In this document: positions 53,039 to 62,244 of the stretch, one piece after another
Position numbering within the stretch: position 1 is the first letter of the stretch
How the letters are laid out: each line of letters begins with the position of its first letter
Source: JALSRK01 sp964461995
GTDB lineage: Bacteria > Acidobacteriota > Terriglobia > Bryobacterales > Bryobacteraceae
Length of the DNA: 64,000 bases
Assembly: GCA_964461995.1 (NCBI GenBank)
Contig: CAYWXL010000019.1
Coordinates: forward strand, 6,200 to 70,199
Reading direction: 5' to 3'
Notes under the pieces: generated by a model
Seen by the model: only the letters and a program-made list of their open reading frames with translations
What the model was told of the DNA's origin: nothing
The model's database searches: none
Made by a program: the position numbers and the translations under genes

Positions 53039-54349
53039 TCATGGGGCGCCGACATGCGGTTTGACGGGCGGCGGGTTGAAGACAAGCGTGACATCGACGG
53101 TGCGCGTTTCCTCGTGCACCGTCCACCGGACGTCGGTCTTCATCAGGTTGTCGAAGACGCCCAGTTCACGGATGCGTTCCAGGAAGAACTCCGGATAGCC
53201 GCCGTCGAAGACGTCGCCCGGCTTCATTCCCCAGATGCGGCGGACCTCGTGTTCGCCGTGCAGGTCGAGGCCTTCGACGAACAGCCTCCCGAAACTGTAC
53301 TGCGCACCCGGCGCGATGCGGAACACGATATCCACGCTGTGGGACTTCGGGCGCAGCCGGCGGTTATAGGTGACCGCGGCCTTCATGTACCCCTGGTTCT
53401 GCAGGGCTTTCCGCATGCGGGACGCGGCGGCGGCAACCTCGTTCATGTTGGCCACGTCGCCGGGCTTGAGCGCCGCGGCCGAGTAAAGCGCATCCGCCAT
53501 CGCCTCCGCCCCCTCGATGTTGATGCGGCCGAACTGGAAGCTCTCGCCCTCGTCAACCGTGACGATCACCCGGATGCCTTTGACGTCGCCGGCCGCACGT
53601 TCCGTCTCGATCTTCGGGAACTGAACATTCAAACGGCCGCGCATTTCGTATACGGGCCGCACCGAGGCGTTCAGCAGCGCACGCATTCGCCCCTCGGTGA
53701 AACGCGCTCCGACGGCCGCCCCGTGGATCGCCTCCTGGAGGCGCTGGGTGGGAATCACTTTGTTGCCCTGGAAATCCACCTCCGCGATCACCGGTAGAGC
53801 GCCTTTCGGGTAGAAGAGGATATAGAACGCCTCAGGCACGTCGGCGGTGAGTTCGCCCTGGACATCTGTCTTGCGCCCCTTGGAGGCGAGTAATTCCTCC
53901 AAGTACGCGGCGTAGCGCTCGAGGAACTGTTGGGTGCCCGGACCCTTTCCGGTGAACAACGGATCCCTCTGTTTCAGGTATGCCAGCAGGTCCTTGTCGG
54001 CGACGCCCAAGTTGACAAACTGCAGCGGAAACATTTGCTGGACTTCAGCGACCTCGAAAGTGACTGCGTAACCGTCGCCGGTTTTCGCCGGGCCGAAGCG
54101 GAACGCCACCGTCTCCAGGGCGCCTGTAGCGAGCAGCCGGTCCCGGGCGGCTTCGAAATCGGCCTGGTTGCAGGGCTCGCCCAGCTTCAATCCGGTGACG
54201 GCGATGAGTTGCTCATCGCTGTAGACGGTGTTGCCCTCAATCGAGATGGAGCGCAGGGGCCATTTCGCCTGGGGAGAAGTCTGCCCCCACGCGATCAGCG
54301 AGGCAGCGAGGAAAACCGACGACGCCGGCCGCAGCCAAAGCTGAAACAT
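53039..54349 (-). CDS. POTRA-repeat protein without a beta-barrel
   Basis: A 436-residue secreted protein (signal peptide PASSVFLAASLIAWG). It has about four POTRA-like units: LRSISIEGNTVYSDEQLIAV; VIAEVDFQGNKVIPTQRLQE; FQFGRINIEGAEAMADALYS; YSFGRLFVEGLDLHGEHEVR. POTRA domains occur in BamA/Omp85 proteins in front of a membrane barrel of about 400 residues, but this protein ends after the fourth unit in a Pro-rich tail (FNPPPVKPHV). It may be a periplasmic partner of a separate barrel or of TamA-like machinery. ATG at 54349 chosen; upstream extension is basic and unlikely. Confidence 0.85.
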   Translation of the reverse strand: MFQLWLRPASSVFLAASLIAWGQTSPQAKWPLRSISIEGNTVYSDEQLIAVTGLKLGEPCNQADFEAARDRLLATGALETVAFRFGPAKTGDGYAVTFEVAEVQQMFPLQFVNLGVADKDLLAYLKQRDPLFTGKGPGTQQFLERYAAYLEELLASKGRKTDVQGELTADVPEAFYILFYPKGALPVIAEVDFQGNKVIPTQRLQEAIHGAAVGARFTEGRMRALLNASVRPVYEMRGRLNVQFPKIETERAAGDVKGIRVIVTVDEGESFQFGRINIEGAEAMADALYSAAALKPGDVANMNEVAAAASRMRKALQNQGYMKAAVTYNRRLRPKSHSVDIVFRIAPGAQYSFGRLFVEGLDLHGEHEVRRIWGMKPGDVFDGGYPEFFLERIRELGVFDNLMKTDVRWTVHEETRTVDVTLVFNPPPVKPHVGAP

Positions 54350-54676
54350 CCTTGCCACTTCAAACTGACGTTTCCGCCGGGACCCACGATTCAGGATCCT
54401 GAGCGCCGAACGGCCCCGCCGGCGCTTGCCGGCCGATTCCCCACACCTGCCGCTGATGAGCTGGCGGCCGAAAACCCGGGATCCCGATTTCACGGTCACG
54501 ACGCGTAGAAAAATTGTTTCTCCATTAGTTTCACATAGTTATCCGCACGGAGGGGGGCGGCGCGCAGGGGTGGCGAGCCTAGTCTGAGAGCAGCGATGGT
54601 CGTCTGCGCCCGGCGCACGGCGACGCCCCACGGCGGAAAGCGAACTTTCCGCCGTCATCGACTAACAACAATCACG
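54350..54676. other. Boundary region between host genes and phage module
   Basis: About 330 bases between divergent genes. It holds a weak promoter-like pair for the plus strand (TTGTTT at 54514, TAGTTA at 54536) and the hairpin at 54631-54654. I see no integrase gene, tRNA or obvious attachment-site repeat here. Confidence 0.4.
54631..54654 (+). promoter_or_regulatory. Perfect 10-bp hairpin upstream of the terminase genes
   Basis: CGGCGGAAAG (54631-54640) and CTTTCCGCCG (54645-54654) are perfect complements with a 4-base loop, 22 bases before the small-subunit start. No T-run follows. Confidence 0.5.
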
Positions 54677-54985
54677 ATGGCGGAAGACAGGACGTCGAAT
54701 GCGACCGGCGACACGAGAGTGGAGACGGCATCGAGAAGCGGCGGCAGCAGGCCCCACCGCAAACATGAAAACCCGGATGGGAGCTGGGCCGAGGAGCGGC
54801 TACGGAAGCTCGATAACCTGCTGCAGCGCATCGAGGAAAAGCTCGAGCAAGACGATTTCAAACCCACGGTCGGGGATTTCGTCCGGCTGCTGCAGTTGCG
54901 CAAGGAGCTTGAGGACGAGCGGCCCCGGGAGATCACAGTGACATGGGTAGAACCGTCAGGGGACGAAGATGCGAGTGCCAAATAG
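54677..54985 (+). CDS. Putative terminase small subunit
   Basis: A 102-residue protein with a polar, Ser/Arg-rich N-terminus and a helical C-terminal half (SWAEERLRKLDNLLQRIEEK; DFVRLLQLRKELEDERPR). It has no clear family signature; the identification rests on size, charge and position directly before, and 43 bases overlapping, the terminase large subunit. The start ATG at 54677 has no clear ribosome site; a frame to 54596 exists. Confidence 0.55.
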   Translation: MAEDRTSNATGDTRVETASRSGGSRPHRKHENPDGSWAEERLRKLDNLLQRIEEKLEQDDFKPTVGDFVRLLQLRKELEDERPREITVTWVEPSGDEDASAK

Positions 54986-56250
54986 AATACGCCCCGTTGC
55001 CCTCGCAGGCGAAGTTCCACCGGTGCCGGGCGCGGTTCAAGGGCTTCTCCGGGCCGATCGGCTCGGGCAAGAGCGAAGCGCTCTGCCAGGAAGCGATCAA
55101 GCTGAGCTACCTGAATCCGGGACGGCTGGGACTCATCGGCGCTCCCACCTATCCCATGTTGCGCGACGCGACGCAGACGGCCCTGGTAGCCATTCTCGAG
55201 CGCAACCGGATCCCCTACGCGCTGCACAAGAGCGAAAGCGTGCTGCTGATGAAGGACACCGGCTCGCGCATCCTGCTGCGCTCCCTCGAAGAGTACGAAC
55301 GGCTCCGCGGCACCAACCTGGCCTGGTTCGGCATCGACGAGCTCACCTACGTCCGCGAGGAGGCCTGGCTGCGGCTGGAGGGCCGCCTGCGGGACCCCCG
55401 CGCCCGGCGTCTTTCGGGCTTCGCCGTCTGGACCCCGAAAGGCCACGACTGGGTCTACCGGCGCTTCGTCGAGAACCCGGCGCCGGACTACGCGGTGGTC
55501 CTGGCCAGGCCCATGGAGAACCGGCACATCCTCGAAAAGGTGCCGGACTTCTACGAGCGCCTGCGGCACACCTACGACGAAAGGTTCTTCCGCCAGGAGG
55601 TGCTCGGCGAGTACCTGAACATCGAGCAGGGCCGCGTCTACGAGCCGTTCCGCCGCGAGGAGCACGTCTGCCCGGTGGAGCTGGATCCGGAAAAGAAGCT
55701 GCTGTGGGCGCTCGACTTCAACGTCGATCCCATGTGCAGCATCGTGGCCCAGGTCTCCGACGGCGAGGTGCGGGTGCTCGACGAGATCGTCCTGAGCCGC
55801 GCCGGCACCGAACAGGCCTGCGAGGAGTTCCACCGCCGCTACGGCGGCCACGAGAAGGGGGTGACGGTCTACGGCGACGCCAGCGGAGATCACTCGCGGA
55901 CGAGCGGGCCCACCGACTACGCCATCATCCGGCGCTTCTTCTCCCGGGCGGGGATGAAGAAGGTCCGCGTCGTCGTGCCCCGGGCCAACCCCAGGGTGCG
56001 GGACCGGGTGGCGGCGGTCAACGGGGCGTTGAAGAACGCCGCCGGCGAGGTCCGGATGTTCATCCACCCGCGGTGCCGGGAGCTGATCCGGGATCTCGAA
56101 GAGGTTGTCTACAAGGAGAACAGCAGCGTGATCGACAAGGAGCGCGATCCGCGGCGGACGCACCTCTCCGACGCTCTCGGCTACCTCGTCTGGCAGGAGA
56201 TCCAGGGCCGGCGCGAGTTCGGCGAACAGAAGAGGCGGCTGCCGATTTGA
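54943..56250 (+). CDS. Phage terminase large subunit
   Basis: Packages DNA into the capsid. The 435-residue protein has the ATPase Walker A in FKGFSGPIGSGKSEALCQEA, Walker B in LAWFGIDELTYV, and the RNase H-like nuclease with LLWALDFNVDPM, VYGDASGDHSR and THLSDALGYLVW. All motor and nuclease motifs are present. It overlaps the small subunit and is followed by the portal gene after 31 bases. The nuclease domain makes it a DNA-cutting terminase. Confidence 0.92.
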   Translation: MGRTVRGRRCECQIEYAPLPSQAKFHRCRARFKGFSGPIGSGKSEALCQEAIKLSYLNPGRLGLIGAPTYPMLRDATQTALVAILERNRIPYALHKSESVLLMKDTGSRILLRSLEEYERLRGTNLAWFGIDELTYVREEAWLRLEGRLRDPRARRLSGFAVWTPKGHDWVYRRFVENPAPDYAVVLARPMENRHILEKVPDFYERLRHTYDERFFRQEVLGEYLNIEQGRVYEPFRREEHVCPVELDPEKKLLWALDFNVDPMCSIVAQVSDGEVRVLDEIVLSRAGTEQACEEFHRRYGGHEKGVTVYGDASGDHSRTSGPTDYAIIRRFFSRAGMKKVRVVVPRANPRVRDRVAAVNGALKNAAGEVRMFIHPRCRELIRDLEEVVYKENSSVIDKERDPRRTHLSDALGYLVWQEIQGRREFGEQKRRLPI

Positions 56251-56281
56251 ACAGCGACGCAAACCAGGGAGGCGACAGACA

Positions 56282-57676
56282 GTGAACGGCATCGACAAAG
56301 AGCATCCCGATTACACGGCCAGCAAGGCACTGTGGCGGATGTACCGGGACCTCTACGCCGGGGGCGAGCAGATGCGGGCCAACGCCGCGTTCTACTTGAC
56401 GCCCCGGCAGCGGGAGCCGGTGGACGTCTACAACGAACGGCTCAGCCGCGTCTACTACGAGAACTACATCGGCTCGATCATCGACTGGTACGCGGCCACG
56501 CTCTTCCGCCGCGAGCCCATCGTCATCACCGGCGGCGAGGACGAGATCGGACGGCGGTTCCTCTCGAAGTTCACCGAAGACTGCGACCAGCGCGGCTCCA
56601 GCCTCACCGAGTTCTTCAAGCGGCGGCTGATCGAGACGCTGGTGTGCGGCTCCAGCTACGTGCTCATCGACTTCCCCCGGACCGGGAAGCGGCCCGGCAC
56701 CCGCGCCGAGGAGGAGGCCTGCGGCGCCTCGCGGGCCTACCTGGTCGAGTACTCCCCCGAGCAGGTGACCAACTGGAGCCTGGACGAGCAGGGCAACTTC
56801 GAGTGGGTCGTCGTGCGCACCGAGCGCCGGGTGAGCAAAGACCCGGGCGGCGAGGTGAAGCGCATCCGGCAGTGGACCTACTACGACCGCGAGCGTTTCG
56901 AGCAGTACGCCCAGGAATCCGGCGGCGCCAAACCCGGCGTCATCCAGAAGACCGCCTCCGGGCCGCACGCTCTGGCCACGCTGCGCCGGGTGCCGCTCTT
57001 CCGCATGGAGGTGCCCAAGGGGCTGTGGCTGATGAACAAGGCGGCGTCGCTGCAGCTCGAGCACTTCAACAAGTCCAACGCCCTCTCCTGGGCCTTGACC
57101 ATGGGCCTGTTCGCCATGCCGGTGGTCTACACCGACCGCGAGTGGAACCAGATCGTCGGCGAGTCCTATTACATCCAGCTCGGTCCGGAAGACCGTTTCG
57201 GATGGACCGAGCCCGAGGGCCGCGTCTTCCAGGTGGCGGCGGACAATTTGCGGCGGCTCCAGGAAGAGATGTATCGCGTCTGCTACCTGCTATCGCAGGC
57301 CGGCGGATCGTTCTCCAGCCGGTCGCTGCAGTCCGGGCTGAGCAAGCAGCGCGACTTCGCCATCACCCAGGAGGTGCTCCGCGCCTACGGCGACGTGGTG
57401 AAGGACATGATGAAGACCATCCTGCGGGCCATCGTGGCCGTCCGGGAGGACGACGTCACCGTGGACGTCTCGGGCCTGGACGACTTCGACATCGGAGACT
57501 TCAGCAGCGACCTGGACGACGCCGAGCGGCTGCTCAACCTGGGCATCGCCTCGCCGACGCTGCGGGAGCAGGTCTTCAAGAAGCTGGCCTTCAAGTACCT
57601 GTGCGACGTCAGCCAGGAGGTCAAGGAGCGCATCGCCCGCGAGATCGAAGCTTCCGAAGCACCCACAGAGAGTTAG
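56282..57676 (+). CDS. Phage portal protein
   Basis: Forms the dodecameric DNA gate at one capsid vertex. The 464-residue protein has a portal-like start (YNERLSRVYYENYIGSIIDW), the middle section VDQRG-type loops, and a long helix region near the C-terminus (FAITQEVLRAYGDVVKDMMK; EQVFKKLAFKYLCDVSQEV). It resembles the DUF4055/phage portal group, as judged from size, neighbours and order. The start is GTG at 56282 and it is followed by the scaffold-like gene after 15 bases. Confidence 0.82.
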   Translation: MNGIDKEHPDYTASKALWRMYRDLYAGGEQMRANAAFYLTPRQREPVDVYNERLSRVYYENYIGSIIDWYAATLFRREPIVITGGEDEIGRRFLSKFTEDCDQRGSSLTEFFKRRLIETLVCGSSYVLIDFPRTGKRPGTRAEEEACGASRAYLVEYSPEQVTNWSLDEQGNFEWVVVRTERRVSKDPGGEVKRIRQWTYYDRERFEQYAQESGGAKPGVIQKTASGPHALATLRRVPLFRMEVPKGLWLMNKAASLQLEHFNKSNALSWALTMGLFAMPVVYTDREWNQIVGESYYIQLGPEDRFGWTEPEGRVFQVAADNLRRLQEEMYRVCYLLSQAGGSFSSRSLQSGLSKQRDFAITQEVLRAYGDVVKDMMKTILRAIVAVREDDVTVDVSGLDDFDIGDFSSDLDDAERLLNLGIASPTLREQVFKKLAFKYLCDVSQEVKERIAREIEASEAPTES

Positions 57677-57691
57677 CCAAGGAGACCCAAC

Positions 57692-58270
57692 ATGGAGCAA
57701 GAGAATCAAGACATCATCCAGACCACCGAGGAGCAGGGGCCGGGTCTGCGGTCCCTGATTCGCGAAACCATCGAAGAGTACCTGGCCACCGAGAAGGCCA
57801 AGGCCGAACCCGCCTACAAGGCCGAACTCGTCGAGGAGCGCCGGCGGCGGGAGCAGCTCGAGCGCCGCGTCAACGAGCTGATCGCCGAAAACGAGCGCAG
57901 CCGGCGCCTGGCCGAAGAGGCCGAGCGCAGCGCGGCCATCCGGGACGAGCTCCGGCGCCTGGGCGTGACGAAAGTCGAGCTGGGCTACCGGGCGGTGAAG
58001 GACGACATCTACCGCACCGACGACGGCCGTCTGGTGGCCCGCACCGAGGGCGGCGAGATGAGCCTGCAGGACTACCTGGCCAAGTTCACCAAGGAGAACC
58101 CGGAGTTGCTGCCGGCGCGGATTCCCGGAGGCAGCGGGGCGGCTTCGGCTTCCGAAGGGCTCGAGGAATCCCCGATCAGCCTCGACGCCATCAAGCCGGG
58201 CATGGACCCCGAGCATCTGAACCGGATCCGGAAGCAGATCGCCCAAGCCATCGCCCGGAGCCTACGCTGA
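57692..58270 (+). CDS. Putative scaffold protein
   Basis: A 192-residue acidic, coiled-coil-rich protein (RETIEEYLATEKAKAEPAYK; AEENERS-type heptads; EEAERSAAIRDELRRLG) with a Pro/Gly/Ser-rich, poorly structured C-terminal part. The size, coiled coil and position between portal and coat are what is expected of a scaffold. There is no protease motif. No direct family recognised. Confidence 0.65.
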   Translation: MEQENQDIIQTTEEQGPGLRSLIRETIEEYLATEKAKAEPAYKAELVEERRRREQLERRVNELIAENERSRRLAEEAERSAAIRDELRRLGVTKVELGYRAVKDDIYRTDDGRLVARTEGGEMSLQDYLAKFTKENPELLPARIPGGSGAASASEGLEESPISLDAIKPGMDPEHLNRIRKQIAQAIARSLR

Positions 58271-58369
58271 CCGCGCCCCGCCCGGGACCCGGAAACCCAG
58301 GAAACGAGCTTCACGGGGTCGCCGTCCCGCCCGAGCCCCTAGGCGGCGGCGAGCCGGCGGCCTTCAAGG

Positions 58370-58387
58370 GGCGAACGTTCGTTCGCC
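58370..58387 (+). promoter_or_regulatory. Perfect 8-bp palindrome before the coat-protein gene
   Basis: GGCGAACG and CGTTCGCC with a 2-base centre lie 26 bases before the coat-gene ATG, in the 142-base gap after the scaffold gene. It may form a small hairpin in the leader or be a protein site. Confidence 0.45.
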
Positions 58388-58412
58388 GGATTAAACCACA
58401 ACAGGAGAAAAC

Positions 58413-59324
58413 ATGGGAGCCATTACGACTGCCAACGTTGCCAACGCGATTGTCAAGCTGGTGGCGGCTGACGCGCTGCCGGCTTTGATGGGGAACCTCG
58501 TCATGGGGAACCTGGTCAATCGCAACTACGAGCCGGTGCTGGCTCAGGCGGGCGATACGGTGAACGTACCGATTCCCCCGAGCCTCAGCGCCAACAACCT
58601 GGCCGAGGGCGGCGCCGTCACGGCGCAGAACCCGAACCTCGGCAACGCCCAGATCGTGTTGAACACGCACGCCGAAGCAACCTTCCAGATCCCGGACGTC
58701 ACCAAGGTGCTGGCCGTTCCGGAGCTGCTGCGGCTCTACATGGAGCCGGCGGTGATCGCCCTGGCGGAGAAGATCGAATCCGACCTGCTCAACCTCTATT
58801 CCCAGTTCACCGCCAACCCGTCGGTGGGCTCCGCCGGGACGGCGATCACCGAGTCGGTGGTGGACCAGGCCGAGACCACGCTGTTCAACGCCAAGGTGCC
58901 GGCCGGCCAGTCGAAGTACCTGGTGGTGGACGGCGACACCTACTCGCAGTTGCGCCAGATCCAGCGCTTCAGCGAGTTCCAGACGGCCGGCGAAGCGGGC
59001 CTGCGGGCGGTGGTGGAAGGGACCGTGGGCAAGATCAAGGACTTCTACGTCTTCCGGTCGCAGTTCGTCGCCAAGACGGGCAGCGCACCGGTCGCCACCC
59101 ACAACCTCGCCTTCGCCCGCGACGCCATCGGCCTGGTCGTGCGGCGGCTGCCCCAGCCTCTGCCGGGGACGGGCGCCGTGGCCGAGTACGCCGAGCTCGG
59201 CAATTTCGGCATCCGGGTGCTGATGAGCTACCAGCCGGACACGCTCGCCCAGCAGTTCACCGTGGACGTGCTCTACGGCGTCGGCGTGCTGCGGAACGAG
59301 TTCGGCGTGCACGTCGTCACCTGA
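58413..59324 (+). CDS. Major capsid protein (P22-coat-like)
   Basis: A 303-residue protein with a coat-like start (TTANVANAIVKLVAADALPA), AGDTVNVPIPPSLSANNL, the helix region LRLYMEPAVIALAEKIESDL and FARDAIGLVVRRLPQPLPG. These resemble the P22 gp5/HK97-fold coat group, which uses a scaffold and no maturation protease. It is the longest gap-preceded late gene (142 bases) and has an AGGAG ribosome site, consistent with high expression. The identification is by motif memory and order. Confidence 0.82.
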   Translation: MGAITTANVANAIVKLVAADALPALMGNLVMGNLVNRNYEPVLAQAGDTVNVPIPPSLSANNLAEGGAVTAQNPNLGNAQIVLNTHAEATFQIPDVTKVLAVPELLRLYMEPAVIALAEKIESDLLNLYSQFTANPSVGSAGTAITESVVDQAETTLFNAKVPAGQSKYLVVDGDTYSQLRQIQRFSEFQTAGEAGLRAVVEGTVGKIKDFYVFRSQFVAKTGSAPVATHNLAFARDAIGLVVRRLPQPLPGTGAVAEYAELGNFGIRVLMSYQPDTLAQQFTVDVLYGVGVLRNEFGVHVVT

Positions 59325-59408
59325 TAGCCGGGCGAGGCTCGATTCGAGAGGGTCCCGGAAGCGGCTTCCGGGACTCTTTCATTTTTGCCCTCGAGGAGAA
59401 AACGAAAG

Positions 59409-59741
59409 ATGGATTTGAAAGTCTACTACCGCAAGATCCACGAGATCGAAGCTCAATTGCCGGACGGCGACGTTTGCGTCGTCAGTTGCGAAACCCCCGA
59501 TGGCGGCAAGGCCGGCGTCATCAACGAAGTGCCCCGGCGCGTCGCCGCCAAGCTGATCGTCGAAGGGCGCGCCCGGCTGGCCGCCGACGAAGAGGCCAAG
59601 GCGTTCCGGGCCGAACAGAAGGCCGCCGCCGAGCGGGCCAGGGAGCTGGCCGCGGTGAACCAGTTGAAGATCGCCGTGGTTCCCGAGTCCGAATGGCGGG
59701 GCAAGACCAAGGGCGAGCCGCGGTCCAAGCGCACGAGCTAG
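59409..59741 (+). CDS. Small phage-module protein of unknown function
   Basis: A 110-residue, basic protein with an N-terminal beta-rich part (DLKVYYRKIHEIEAQLPDGD) and a charged helical C-terminus (AADEEAKAFRAEQKAAAERA). It sits between the coat and connector genes, a place often occupied by head-decoration or assembly factors. The ATG at 59409 follows GAGGAG. Confidence 0.7.
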   Translation: MDLKVYYRKIHEIEAQLPDGDVCVVSCETPDGGKAGVINEVPRRVAAKLIVEGRARLAADEEAKAFRAEQKAAAERARELAAVNQLKIAVVPESEWRGKTKGEPRSKRTS

Positions 59742-59762
59742 CGGCCCCGGAAGGACACTGCC

Positions 59763-60527
59763 ATGCCGTTGTTCACCGATGGACCCATCTCCGGGATCGA
59801 GGACCTCACCGCCTACGATTCGAGCATCCTCGACGTCGCCGGGGCCGAGCGGGTCGATCTGGACCGCAAGCTGGCCCTGGCGGCGGCCGAGATCGGCATC
59901 GAGCTGCAGGAGTTTCTGGTGCGGCGCACCGGCCAGGTGCCGGGCGGGCGGAACGCCGGGCTCACCCTGCGCAACGTGGTGGTGACGCCGGCGCTGAAAC
60001 AGTGGCATACGCTGCTGGCGCTCACGCTGGTCTACGCCGACGTGGCGGGCAACCACGTCGAAAGCCGGTATCCGGCCAAGGAGAAGGAATACCGGCGCCG
60101 GGCGCGGAGGGCCGCCGAGAGCCTCTACCGGATCGGCGTCGGGATCACGCTGAACCCGGTGCCCCGGGCGGGGCTGCCCGAAGTGCGCGGCATTCCCGGA
60201 ACCACGCCGATTACCACCTACTACGTCCGCATCGCCTGGCGCAACGCCGCCGGCGAGTCCGGAGCGCCGAGCGAGACGGCCGTCTTCACCCCCGGAGCCG
60301 ACGGCGAGATCGCCGTGAAGAGCCCGGCCGCGCCGGAGAACGTCAGCGGCTGGGACGTCTACGTGGGGCTCGACGCCGAGAACCTGAAACGGCAGAACTC
60401 CCAGCCGCTGGGCGCGGCGGCCGAGTGGGTTCTGCCGCCCACCGGACTGGCCGACGGCCCGGCGCCGGGCTCCGGCCAGGAACCGGCCTACTTCATCCGG
60501 AACGACCGGGTGCTGTTGCGAGGCTGA
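59763..60527 (+). CDS. Putative head-tail connector/neck protein with beta-sandwich domain
   Basis: A 254-residue protein. The N-terminal 120 residues are helical (VDLDRKLALAAAEIGIELQE; RRRARRAAESLYRIGVGI), in keeping with a gp6/adaptor-type connector. The C-terminal part is a fibronectin-like sandwich (TYYVRIAWRNAAGESGAPSE; ENVSGWDVYVGLD). Assigned by order after the coat gene; the exact family is not recognised. Confidence 0.6.
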   Translation: MPLFTDGPISGIEDLTAYDSSILDVAGAERVDLDRKLALAAAEIGIELQEFLVRRTGQVPGGRNAGLTLRNVVVTPALKQWHTLLALTLVYADVAGNHVESRYPAKEKEYRRRARRAAESLYRIGVGITLNPVPRAGLPEVRGIPGTTPITTYYVRIAWRNAAGESGAPSETAVFTPGADGEIAVKSPAAPENVSGWDVYVGLDAENLKRQNSQPLGAAAEWVLPPTGLADGPAPGSGQEPAYFIRNDRVLLRG

Positions 60528-60531
60528 AGCC

Positions 60532-61023
60532 ATGGCGCGAACCACGCGAGCAGTGACCGAGATCCTGGCCGGGATCCTCCGCTCGAGCGAAGGCCTGCCC
60601 AAGGCGATCGCCGAGCGCTCCCGGGCCGAGAACGAGCATCTCGAAGAGATCGGCGAGGACCGGATCCTGGCCGGCAATCTGCCCCCGGCGGCCGACCTGG
60701 CGCGGGTCACCCGCCCGGCGGTTCGCGTCTACTGCGACCGGGTGGCGAACGAGCAGCGCGAGAAGTTCCGGCGCTTCTCCGGCTGGGTGCGGGCGGTGGT
60801 GGAGGTCTGGCTCTCGGCCGAGACGCCCCACGAGCTGGAACGCCGCCTCCAACTCTATACCGAGGCCGTCACCGACGTGCTCGAGACCAACCGGGGCGAC
60901 TGGGGCCAGGGGATCGTCTACGGGGGCAACTACGAGATCCAGTATGCGGCGCCCAAAGGCGGCGGGCGCAACTACGTCCAGTCGGCCAAGGTGCTGCTGC
61001 GGGTGGAGGTCAGCCAGCCGTAG
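60532..61023 (+). CDS. Putative tail-completion or minor tail protein
   Basis: A 163-residue protein with helical N-terminus (AVTEILAGILRSSEGLPKAI) and a beta-rich C-terminal half (RRFSGWVRAVVEVWLSAETP; NRGDWGQGIVYGGNYEIQYA). Location between the connector-like gene and tail tube suggests tail-terminator/completion. Starts 5 bases after the previous stop. No family recognised. Confidence 0.6.
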   Translation: MARTTRAVTEILAGILRSSEGLPKAIAERSRAENEHLEEIGEDRILAGNLPPAADLARVTRPAVRVYCDRVANEQREKFRRFSGWVRAVVEVWLSAETPHELERRLQLYTEAVTDVLETNRGDWGQGIVYGGNYEIQYAAPKGGGRNYVQSAKVLLRVEVSQP

Positions 61024-61062
61024 CGGAGCCGGGCCGGCGAATGCCACAGCGGAGTAAGAAGA

Positions 61063-62232
61063 ATGCCTTGTTACGTTTCATCTAAGGAGAATCGCTTTCT
61101 CGCGGCGCTGGAGCAGAGCTACGCCATCGCGGCCGACGTGGCCGCCGCCCGGGCGCTGCCGGCGCTGAAACTGGCCGTCAGCCACGTCACCGAACGGGTG
61201 GACCGGCGCGACAAGACGGGCGGCCGGACCTTCCCCGGACTGCCGTCCAGCCTCCGCCGCGAGACCAGCTTCGAGCTCACCACGTACATGACGAGCTGGT
61301 CGCCGGCGGACGCCGAGCCGCCGCACGGCGTCCTGCTCCAGGCGGGGCTCGGCGGGACTCCCCTGAGCTTCTCCGGCGGCACTGTAGACGCCATCACCGG
61401 CACGCAGTTGCGCTTGACCGCCGCCCACGGGCTGTCGGTGGGCCAGGCGATCAGTTGCGGCGGGGAGATCCGCTTCGTCACCGCTATCGTCGATACCCAG
61501 ACGGTGGTGCTCAACGCGCCGTTCACCGCCAACCAGGCGGCCGGCTGGCCGGTGGACCGCACGGTGACCTACGCGCCCGCCTCGCAGTTGCCCAGCGCCA
61601 CCATCTTCGACTACTGGACGCCGGCCGAAGCCGTCCAGCGGATCCTGGCCGGCGCGGCGGTGAACCGGGTGGCGGTGGAGATCAACGGCGACTTCCACCA
61701 GTTCCGCTTCAGCGGCGCGGCGGCGGACCTGATCGACAGCGCCAGCTTCACTTCCGGGCAGGCGGGCCTGACGTCGTTCCCCGCCGAACCCACGCCGGTG
61801 GAGCTCGACTATGCCCTGGTGCCGGGCCACTTGGGCCAGGCGTGGCTGGGGACCAACCCCGACCAGTTCTTCACCCTCACCAGCGCCGAGGTGCTGCTGG
61901 ACAACGATCTGGACCTGCGGGCCAACGAGTTCGGCATGTCGCAGCCGCGCTGCGTGGCCGCCGGGCGGCGGGAGGTGACGGTGGACTTCTCCCTCTACGC
62001 GAAACCGGACGCCCAGACCACCCAGCTCTACCAGGCGGCGCGGAACCGCAGCCCGGTGAGCGTGATGTTCCAGCTCGGCGAGCAGCCCTCGCAGCTCTGC
62101 GGCGTGTATTTGAAGAGCGTCGTGCTGGAGGCGCCGGAGTTCCTCGACGACGAGGTGAAGCTCGAATGGCGCTTCCGCAACTGCCGGGCCCAGGGCGTGA
62201 CCGACGACGAGATCTTCATTGCGTTCGGGTGA
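61063..62232 (+). CDS. Putative major tail tube protein
   Basis: A 389-residue beta-rich protein. N- and C-terminal parts form the tube-like core (LPSSLRRETSFELTTYMTSW; PEFLDDEVKLEWRFRNCRAQ), with an inserted Ig/beta-sandwich region (about 90-170; LSFSGGTVDAITGTQLRLTA). It stands in the place of lambda gpV, immediately before the tail-assembly chaperone. It is long for a tail tube, so it may carry an added exposed domain. The ATG has GGAG eight bases upstream. Confidence 0.65.
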   Translation: MPCYVSSKENRFLAALEQSYAIAADVAAARALPALKLAVSHVTERVDRRDKTGGRTFPGLPSSLRRETSFELTTYMTSWSPADAEPPHGVLLQAGLGGTPLSFSGGTVDAITGTQLRLTAAHGLSVGQAISCGGEIRFVTAIVDTQTVVLNAPFTANQAAGWPVDRTVTYAPASQLPSATIFDYWTPAEAVQRILAGAAVNRVAVEINGDFHQFRFSGAAADLIDSASFTSGQAGLTSFPAEPTPVELDYALVPGHLGQAWLGTNPDQFFTLTSAEVLLDNDLDLRANEFGMSQPRCVAAGRREVTVDFSLYAKPDAQTTQLYQAARNRSPVSVMFQLGEQPSQLCGVYLKSVVLEAPEFLDDEVKLEWRFRNCRAQGVTDDEIFIAFG

Positions 62233-62244
62233 TCGGGTGAAGCG

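Noticed and set aside
54655..56298. 547-residue minus-strand frame over the terminase
   Set aside because: Antisense shadow of the large terminase; no start signal or domain.
56332..58488. 718-residue plus-strand frame over portal and scaffold genes
   Set aside because: Out-of-frame shadow crossing two well-supported genes, with Arg/Gly/Pro-rich composition.
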